A DNA stretch of 11,433 nucleotides from Pseudomonadota bacterium (lineage in GTDB: Bacteria > Pseudomonadota > Alphaproteobacteria > Rhizobiales > Rhizobiaceae): contig JAEZXX010000109.1 in the NCBI GenBank assembly GCA_023419535.1, forward strand, positions 1 through 11,433, written 5' to 3'. Shown here piece after piece: positions 6,480 through 11,433 of this stretch (positions are counted from its first letter, which is position 1; the number at the start of each line of letters is the position of its first letter). A program made the position numbers and the translations under genes. The notes under the pieces are model-generated. The model searched no databases. It was not told the DNA's origin and worked only from the letters and a program-made list of their open reading frames with translations.

Positions 6480-8602
6480 GAGATCGAGCCGATGGCCTTG
6501 ATGTCGACGCCGCGTGCGATCTCCAGATGGCTGAGCACCGGGAGATGGACGAAGATGCGCTCGATCATCATGCGCACGTAGGGGCGGGCGTCCGGCGAGG
6601 CGACGAGGACGAAATTCTCGCCCTCGGCGGTCTTCTCGCGGATGACCTTGGTCGCCTCGGCGGCGAACTCCTCCACGAGCCGCGGGTCGATGTCGAATTC
6701 GATGACGTCGCCCTTGGCGTCGCGCTTCAGCGCCTGGTGGAAGGCGAGGTCCCAGCGGTTGCCGAGGCGCAGCACCGAGAGCTGGCCCTTGACCATCAGG
6801 TCGCCGCAGATCTGCTGGGCCATGCGCATGCGCACGTGCTCGACGATCTTCTCCGAGCGGCGCACGTGGGGCGCGATCTCGGCGATGGCCTCCAGGATCA
6901 GCGTCAGATTGCGGATCGAGACGCGCTCGGCGAGCAGCAGCTTCAAGACCGCCTGCAGCCCCGAATAGGACATGTGGGCGGGGACGATCTCCTCCGTCAG
7001 CCGCTTGTACTCGGGCTCCAGACGGTCGAGCAGCGAGCGCATATCCTTGTAGGACAGGAGCTGGGAGAGATTGTTGCGGATCACCTCCGACAGATGCGTC
7101 AGGATGATCGAGAGCGTGTCGACCGGCTCGAAGCCGGAGCGGCGCGCGGCGCTGGCGAAGGTCTCGGAGATCCAGGCGGCCTTCAGCCCGAAGGCCGGCT
7201 CCTTGGTCAGATCGTGCGGGATGTCCGGCGGCGCCTGCTCGCCGAGGACGATCAGGAGGTCGCCGAGCCGCAGCTCCTGGCTGGCGGTCGAGGTGCCGTG
7301 GATCTTGATCTCGTAGGAGCGCGGTTCGGTGGCCAGATCGTCCGACAGCTTGATCTGCGGCACGATGAAGCCGTAGCGCGAGGCGAAGCGGCGGCGCATC
7401 TTCTGGACGCGGTTGGCGAGCTCGTCGCGCTGGAAGGCGATCTGCGCGGAGACCTGCTTGCCGAGGACGAGCTCGACCTCGACGATCTTCAAGGATTCCT
7501 TGACCGACTGGCGTTCGACCTCCGCCGCCTTCTCCTCGGCGTCGACGCGCTCGGCCTCTACGCGCGCCTCGTCGGCGGCCCGGTTGCGCGGGATGACGTA
7601 GGCCGCGAGGCCGAGCACCGCGCCGACCGCGGCGAAGGGCAGGAAGGGCAGGCCCGGCAGCACCGCCAGGAGGCCCATCAGGGCGGCGGCGACGGCCAGG
7701 GCGCGCGGATAGAGGCCGAGGGCGCGCATGACCGTCGTCTCGGCCGCGCCCTGCGTTCCGCCCTTGGAGACCAGAAGGCCCGCGGCGAGCGAGACGATCA
7801 GCGCCGGGATCTGCGTGACGAGACCGTCGCCGACCGAGAGCTTGACGAAGACGTCGGCGGCGTGGGCCGCATCCATGCCGTGCCGGGTGATGCCGATGAT
7901 GATGCCGCCGAAGATGTTGACGACGGTGATGATGATGCCCGCGATGGCGTCGCCGCGCACGAATTTCGACGCGCCGTCCATGGAGCCGAAGAAGGAGCTC
8001 TCCTCCTCCAGTTCGCGGCGGCGCGCCTGCGCCTGCTTGTCGTCGAGAAGGCCGGCCGCGAGGTCGGCGTCGATCGCCATCTGCTTGCCGGGGATGGCAT
8101 CGAGGGTGAAGCGCGCTCCAACCTCCGCGATGCGCGTCGCGCCTTTGGTGATGACGAGGAAGTTGACCGTGATGATGATCAGGAAGACGACGAGGCCGAT
8201 GACGAAGTCGCCGGCCATGACGAGGTTGGAGAAGCCGCCGATGACGTAGCCGGCCGCGTTCACGCCCTCGTTGCCGTGGGATAGGATGACGCGCGTGGTG
8301 GCCACGTTCAGCGCCAGGCGCAGCATGGTGACGATGAGGAGGACGGTCGGGAAGGCCGAGAACTCCAGCGGCTTCTGGATCCACAGCGCGACCATCAGGA
8401 CGAGCACGGAGAGCGCGATCGAGAGCACCAGGCCGAGGTCGATCAGGATCGGCGGAATGGGAACGAAGAGGACGGCGAGGATGAAGACGATGCCGAGGGC
8501 GAAGCCGATGTCGCGGGCCGAACGCCGGCCGGCCTTGGCTGCTCCGAGCGAGGCGGCGACGGGGGAGGCGCCCCCCGCGATCTTGAGCGTGTCGACGGCC
8601 AT
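6476..8602 (-). CDS. flhA: Flagellar export apparatus protein FlhA
   Basis: FlhA forms the nonameric ring of the flagellar type III export gate: membrane helices in the first half, then a cytoplasmic domain that docks chaperones and substrates. At 708 residues it has the normal length. The membrane half (about 30-335) shows segments such as FVPIPPILIDLGLVLSI, and the family signature (FHIPEP type) R157-I-A-E-V-G-A-R-F-T-L-D-A-I-P-G-K-Q-M-A-I-D, which is intact. A charged linker (about 340-370) leads to the cytoplasmic domain with PLNV-type blocks such as AERVSIRNLTLILEAIAEIAP and VRMRMAQQICGDL. It is the first gene of the minus-strand operon. Its ATG (8600-8602) is preceded by GGGGA about 9 bases upstream. 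I could not identify a sigma-54 or sigma-28 type promoter in the 8603-8760 region. Confidence 0.97.
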   Translation of the reverse strand: MAVDTLKIAGGASPVAASLGAAKAGRRSARDIGFALGIVFILAVLFVPIPPILIDLGLVLSIALSVLVLMVALWIQKPLEFSAFPTVLLIVTMLRLALNVATTRVILSHGNEGVNAAGYVIGGFSNLVMAGDFVIGLVVFLIIITVNFLVITKGATRIAEVGARFTLDAIPGKQMAIDADLAAGLLDDKQAQARRRELEEESSFFGSMDGASKFVRGDAIAGIIITVVNIFGGIIIGITRHGMDAAHAADVFVKLSVGDGLVTQIPALIVSLAAGLLVSKGGTQGAAETTVMRALGLYPRALAVAAALMGLLAVLPGLPFLPFAAVGAVLGLAAYVIPRNRAADEARVEAERVDAEEKAAEVERQSVKESLKIVEVELVLGKQVSAQIAFQRDELANRVQKMRRRFASRYGFIVPQIKLSDDLATEPRSYEIKIHGTSTASQELRLGDLLIVLGEQAPPDIPHDLTKEPAFGLKAAWISETFASAARRSGFEPVDTLSIILTHLSEVIRNNLSQLLSYKDMRSLLDRLEPEYKRLTEEIVPAHMSYSGLQAVLKLLLAERVSIRNLTLILEAIAEIAPHVRRSEKIVEHVRMRMAQQICGDLMVKGQLSVLRLGNRWDLAFHQALKRDAKGDVIEFDIDPRLVEEFAAEATKVIREKTAEGENFVLVASPDARPYVRMMIERIFVHLPVLSHLEIARGVDIKAIGSIS

Positions 8603-8769
8603 ATCTGTCGCGTCCCCGGAACGGTCGAGCCGGGCGAGCGCAAGAGTCCCGGCGATCTGAGCTTATCGATCCGTTAACTTTTGCGGGGCTGTCCGCCCCC
8701 GGCGGGGAGTGTCGCAAGGGACAGGCTCCGCGATCAGTCAAAGGTGAACGACGCTAATCGATTGAAGAT

Positions 8770-8799
8770 TTGGTACCTGAGGAACCGCCTGCCTATATT
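8770..8799 (+). promoter_or_regulatory. Probable promoter of the small gene at 8830
   Basis: TTGGTA (8770-8775) and TATATT (8794-8799) are separated by 18 bases in a locally AT-rich stretch inside an otherwise very GC-rich region. The CTATATT form matches the CTATAT -10 often seen for the housekeeping sigma factor of rhizobia. Transcription would begin near 8806, leaving about 24 untranslated bases before the ATG at 8830. The call is by eye; no transcript data support it. Confidence 0.5.
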
Positions 8800-8829
8800 C
8801 TGCCTTCGGATGTGCAAGGAGAACGGGCA

Positions 8830-9054
8830 ATGTGCTTACTTCCGCGCCGCGACATCCACGACGATATCGGTGAGAACGGACGGCAACCGATCGATCCGAC
8901 CGCCGCGTCCTGGGCGGGGACCGTCTTCTCGCTCGCCGCTCTGAGGGCGAACGGATCGCCGGAGGGCCGCCGGGGCGAGGGGATGCCGCAGGTCGCCAAC
9001 GACGCCGATCCGGAGATCGCCCGACCCGAGCGCGCCCTGCGAACCGCCGGCTGA
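8830..9054 (+). CDS. Small hypothetical protein with its own promoter and strong ribosome site
   Basis: I do not recognise this 74-residue product. It starts MCLLPRRDIHDDIGENG, has a short hydrophobic patch AGTVFSLAALRA (about 29-40) too short and weak to be a clear membrane segment, and ends in an acidic/basic tail with PEIARPERALRT. The case that it is real rests on context: AAGGAG (8817-8822) lies 8 bases before the ATG, and a good promoter lies just upstream, in a region where nothing else on this strand would use them. Codon third positions are mostly G or C, as in neighbouring genes, but less uniformly. It sits between the divergent flhA operon and the exbB promoter. It could equally be a regulatory leader peptide or the coding part of a small RNA. 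Confidence 0.45.
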   Translation: MCLLPRRDIHDDIGENGRQPIDPTAASWAGTVFSLAALRANGSPEGRRGEGMPQVANDADPEIARPERALRTAG

Positions 9055-9211
9055 ATTGCAGTCCCGTCGGGCGTCCGATCGCGTTCCGGCCGCCTGTGTC
9101 CTTGCGTCGGCTCTCCGAGCGTTACCCGATCGTCGGATCGATGCCGTAGTTTGGAATCTCTCCAAGGTCCTGTCATCGCACCGGAAATCGGGCGTCGCCA
9201 GCGCGATTTAC

Positions 9212-9238
9212 TTGACTCTGATGGTCAGGATTTATAGT
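9212..9238 (+). promoter_or_regulatory. Probable promoter of the exbB-exbD-tonB operon
   Basis: TTGACT (9212-9217) and TATAGT (9233-9238) are separated by 15 bases, slightly shorter than the ideal 17, in the only AT-rich patch upstream of exbB. Transcription would start near 9245, giving a leader of about 100 bases before the exbB ATG. The short spacing suggests a regulated or weak promoter. Confidence 0.5.
9213..9227 (+). promoter_or_regulatory. Candidate iron-responsive operator (TGA-N9-TCA)
   Basis: TGACtctgatgGTCA is a TGAC-N7-GTCA palindrome and so fits TGA-N9-TCA, the rhizobial iron-responsive operator recognised by the iron-sulfur repressor RirA. It overlaps the likely -35 element and the spacer of the exbB promoter, where a repressor would block RNA polymerase. 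The motif alone is short and expected a few times by chance in a window this size, so the assignment rests on its position before a TonB-system operon. Confidence 0.4.
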
Positions 9239-9315
9239 CCGCAGGCGACCCCCGACCCGTAGAGGCGCGCGACCGGCCGCCGACGGATCCGGTGTACGGG
9301 GATGACTGCGGGGGC

Positions 9316-9341
9316 CGGTCCCTTCGCCCGAGAAGGGTCCG
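9316..9341 (+). promoter_or_regulatory. Hairpin masking the exbB ribosome binding site
   Basis: CCCTTC (9320-9325) pairs perfectly with GAAGGG (9332-9337) across a 6-base loop; after one T-T mismatch three further pairs (9316-9318 with 9339-9341) extend the stem. The right arm contains the exbB Shine-Dalgarno sequence AAGGG (9333-9337), six bases before the ATG at 9344. In the folded mRNA the site would be buried, so translation may need melting, a protein or an RNA partner. Confidence 0.45.
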
Positions 9342-9343
9342 CG

Positions 9344-10381
<1,038 letters not shown>

Positions 10382-10385
10382 TCCG

Positions 10386-10871
10386 ATGGGCATGAACCTG
10401 AAGAGCGGGGGCGAGGACGACACCGACGAGATGAGCGAGATCAACGTCACGCCGTTCATCGACGTGATGCTCGTCCTCCTCATCATCTTCATGGTGGCCG
10501 CGCCCCTCTCCACCGTCGACGTGCCGGTGGACCTGCCGACCTCCAACGCTCCGCCGCAGGAGCGGCCGGACGAGCCGGTGTTCCTGACCGTCCAGCAGGA
10601 TCTGTCGCTGACGCTCGGCGAGGAGCCGGTGACGGCCGCCGCGCTCCGTCCGGCGCTCGACCGGCTGACCGGCGGCAACCGCGAGGAACGCGTGTTCCTG
10701 CGCGCCGACGGGGCGGTCGCCTATGCCGATTTGATGGGCGTGATGAACGACCTTCGCGATGCGGGATATCTGCGCATCGGACTCGTCGGTGCGGAGGATC
10801 CCGCCAGCGCGGTGGCGGCGGCCGAGGCGGCCGCGGCCGCCCGATCGGCGCCCGCGCCGTCCGCCCCATGA
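10386..10871 (+). CDS. exbD: TonB-system energizer ExbD
   Basis: ExbD supplies the proton-carrying transmembrane helix inside the ExbB pentamer and a periplasmic domain that contacts TonB. The 161-residue product starts with an acidic cytoplasmic tail, then EINVTPFIDVMLVLLIIFMV: a single membrane helix at about 22-40, with the essential aspartate at D26 (D25 in Escherichia coli ExbD). The periplasmic domain (about 43-140) has the usual VDLPTS and VFLRADGAVAYADLMGVMNDLRDAGY blocks. The C terminus adds an Ala-rich tail of about 20 residues. It starts four bases after the exbB stop, with GGAG within the end of exbB, and its TGA overlaps the tonB ATG (ATGA, 10868-10871). ExbD rather than TolR is supported by the adjoining tonB. 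Confidence 0.95.
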   Translation: MGMNLKSGGEDDTDEMSEINVTPFIDVMLVLLIIFMVAAPLSTVDVPVDLPTSNAPPQERPDEPVFLTVQQDLSLTLGEEPVTAAALRPALDRLTGGNREERVFLRADGAVAYADLMGVMNDLRDAGYLRIGLVGAEDPASAVAAAEAAAAARSAPAPSAP

Positions 10872-11433
10872 CCGCACCCTCTCACGGCATCCAGGCCTCG
10901 CGCACGGGCGCGGCGCTGCGCTGGACGCTCGCGGCGGGCGTCGTCTTCGGCGTCCACGCCGCGGGCGCCTGGACGCTGCTCGCGCGCCAGCCGGAGCTGC
11001 CGCCGCAGGGCGTGCCGGAGGCGGCCGTCCTGATCGAGCTCGCGCCGCCCGCCGCCGCGCCCGAGATCGCGCCGACGGAGGCGTCGGAGGCACCCGAGCC
11101 CGTCGAGGCGCCCGAGGAGGTGGTCGAGCCCGAGCCCGAGCCTGAACCGGTCGTCGAGCCGGAACCGGAACCTCTGCCGGACCCCGAACCCGAGCCGGTG
11201 GTGGAACCGCTCCCCGAACCGGAGCCGGAACCTCTGCCGGAGCCGGAACCCGTCGTCGAGGAGCCGCCCCCGACGCCGGAGGAGGAACTGCAGGTCGACG
11301 CCATTCCGCTGCCGACGCTTCGTCCGACCCCGCCGCCCCGCCGGGTGGAGCCCGAACGGCCGCGCGAGCAGCCGCGGCGCGAACAGCGGCGCCCGGAGCC
11401 GCAGCGCCAGGAGGCCCAACCGCAGCGGCGGCA
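10868..11433 (+). CDS. tonB: Energy transducer TonB (C terminus beyond the window)
   Basis: The frame is open to the end of the window, giving 188 residues. It starts with a cytoplasmic stretch and one membrane anchor (about 18-38, WTLAAGVVFGVHAAGAWTLL core), then a short linker (PEAAVLIELAPPAAAPEIAP) and a long Glu-Pro/Val repeat (about 75-135) that is the rigid periplasmic spacer of TonB proteins, followed by IPLPTLRPTPPPRR and an Arg/Gln/Pro-rich stretch. The C-terminal domain that grips outer-membrane receptors lies downstream. The conserved membrane histidine is present (H30), but the residue four before it, serine in the SxxxH motif of Escherichia coli TonB, is valine. Position, gene order after exbB-exbD and the ATGA overlap make the call firm. 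It lacks a ribosome site, so translation is coupled to exbD. Confidence 0.9.
   Translation, partial: MTAPSHGIQASRTGAALRWTLAAGVVFGVHAAGAWTLLARQPELPPQGVPEAAVLIELAPPAAAPEIAPTEASEAPEPVEAPEEVVEPEPEPEPVVEPEPEPLPDPEPEPVVEPLPEPEPEPLPEPEPVVEEPPPTPEEELQVDAIPLPTLRPTPPPRRVEPERPREQPRREQRRPEPQRQEAQPQRR
11156..11275 (+). repeat. Two-unit 60-base tandem repeat in the TonB spacer
   Basis: Two successive 20-codon units (11156-11215 and 11216-11275) both read EPEPEPLP(D/E)PEP and then VVE. The 17 bases ccggaacctctgccgga recur exactly at offset 60 (11165-11181 and 11225-11241), more than protein constraint alone would require. This points to a recent duplication within the spacer. Confidence 0.7.

Noticed and set aside
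4464..6581. Plus-strand open frame of 705 codons opposite flgJ, fliR and others
   Set aside because: It spans several real minus-strand genes, and its product is compositionally biased (Arg, Pro, Gly, Asp) without domain structure. Long antisense frames are common at this GC content.
6527..8284. Plus-strand open frame of 585 codons opposite flhA
   Set aside because: FlhA on the minus strand is unmistakable, and the antisense product is low-complexity Asp/Arg/Gly sequence.
8685..8729. Inverted repeat ctgtcc/ggacag upstream of flhA
   Set aside because: Only six base pairs with a long loop and no T tract; not distinguishable from chance in GC-rich DNA.
6480..8741. Very long upstream extension of the fliR frame through flhA
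   Set aside because: The frame is merely free of stops. The translated part before 6479 is Arg/Pro/Gly-rich noise, and FliR begins naturally at the GTG overlapping the flhA stop.
8793..9176. Minus-strand open frames opposite the small gene
   Set aside because: No ribosome site or promoter was seen on that strand, and the products are Arg-rich and biased. The plus strand has the better expression signals.
9056..9262. Plus-strand open frame of 68 codons between the small gene and exbB
   Set aside because: It has no ribosome site, begins at a poor start codon, and runs through the exbB promoter elements.

Overview
The window is very GC-rich, dense with overlapping ORF shadows, and reads as the chromosome of an alphaproteobacterium. 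Hyphomicrobiales (Rhizobiales) is the most likely order: a DUF1217 flagellar protein sits in a flagellar export operon with a stand-alone FlgJ rod domain, a polyhydroxyalkanoate-system protein is nearby, and the TonB energizer operon has the alphaproteobacterial ExbB form with a signal peptide and an Ala/Pro-rich periplasmic arm. The genus cannot be named from sequence alone.

Layout. (1) 1-583, plus strand: the Arg/Gly/Lys/Pro-rich end of an unidentified protein, a textbook intrinsic terminator with a UUCG loop, then a small polyhydroxyalkanoic acid system protein with a TTG start. (2) 589-1128, minus strand: a single-pass membrane protein of unknown function. (3) 1363-1689, plus strand: a minimal PilZ (cyclic di-GMP receptor) protein. 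(4) 1709-8602, minus strand, read right to left: flhA - fliR - FliJ-like - flgJ-type rod protein - FlgN-like chaperone - membrane-anchored FliL-like protein - large DUF1217 repeat protein. Start/stop overlaps (GTGA, ATGA, ATGA) couple flhA/fliR, fliR/FliJ-like and FlgN-like/FliL-like, so this is almost certainly one operon for flagellar export and rod/hook assembly. (5) 8603-9343: a regulatory stretch holding the upstream region of flhA, a small plus-strand gene of unknown function with its own promoter and strong ribosome binding site, and the promoter and leader of the TonB operon. (6) 9344-11433, plus strand: exbB - exbD - tonB (truncated by the window end), the inner-membrane motor that powers outer-membrane receptors for iron chelates and similar ligands.

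How they work together. FlhA and FliR are parts of the flagellar type III export gate. FliJ-like and FlgN-like proteins would be its cytoplasmic helpers, and FlgJ is an exported rod component. The FliL-like protein would sit at the basal body; DUF1217 is a flagellum-associated family of unknown mechanism. The PilZ protein next door could tie motility to cyclic di-GMP, but that is only inferred from position. The ExbB/ExbD/TonB unit is independent and probably iron-regulated: a TGA-N9-TCA palindrome, the form of the rhizobial iron-responsive operator, overlaps the likely exbB promoter, and a hairpin covers the exbB ribosome binding site.

No RNA genes, CRISPR array, insertion sequence or attachment site was seen. 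I did not find a clearly new multi-gene system. The best leads are the exbB leader, the small gene at 8830-9054, and the repeat-expanded DUF1217 protein.
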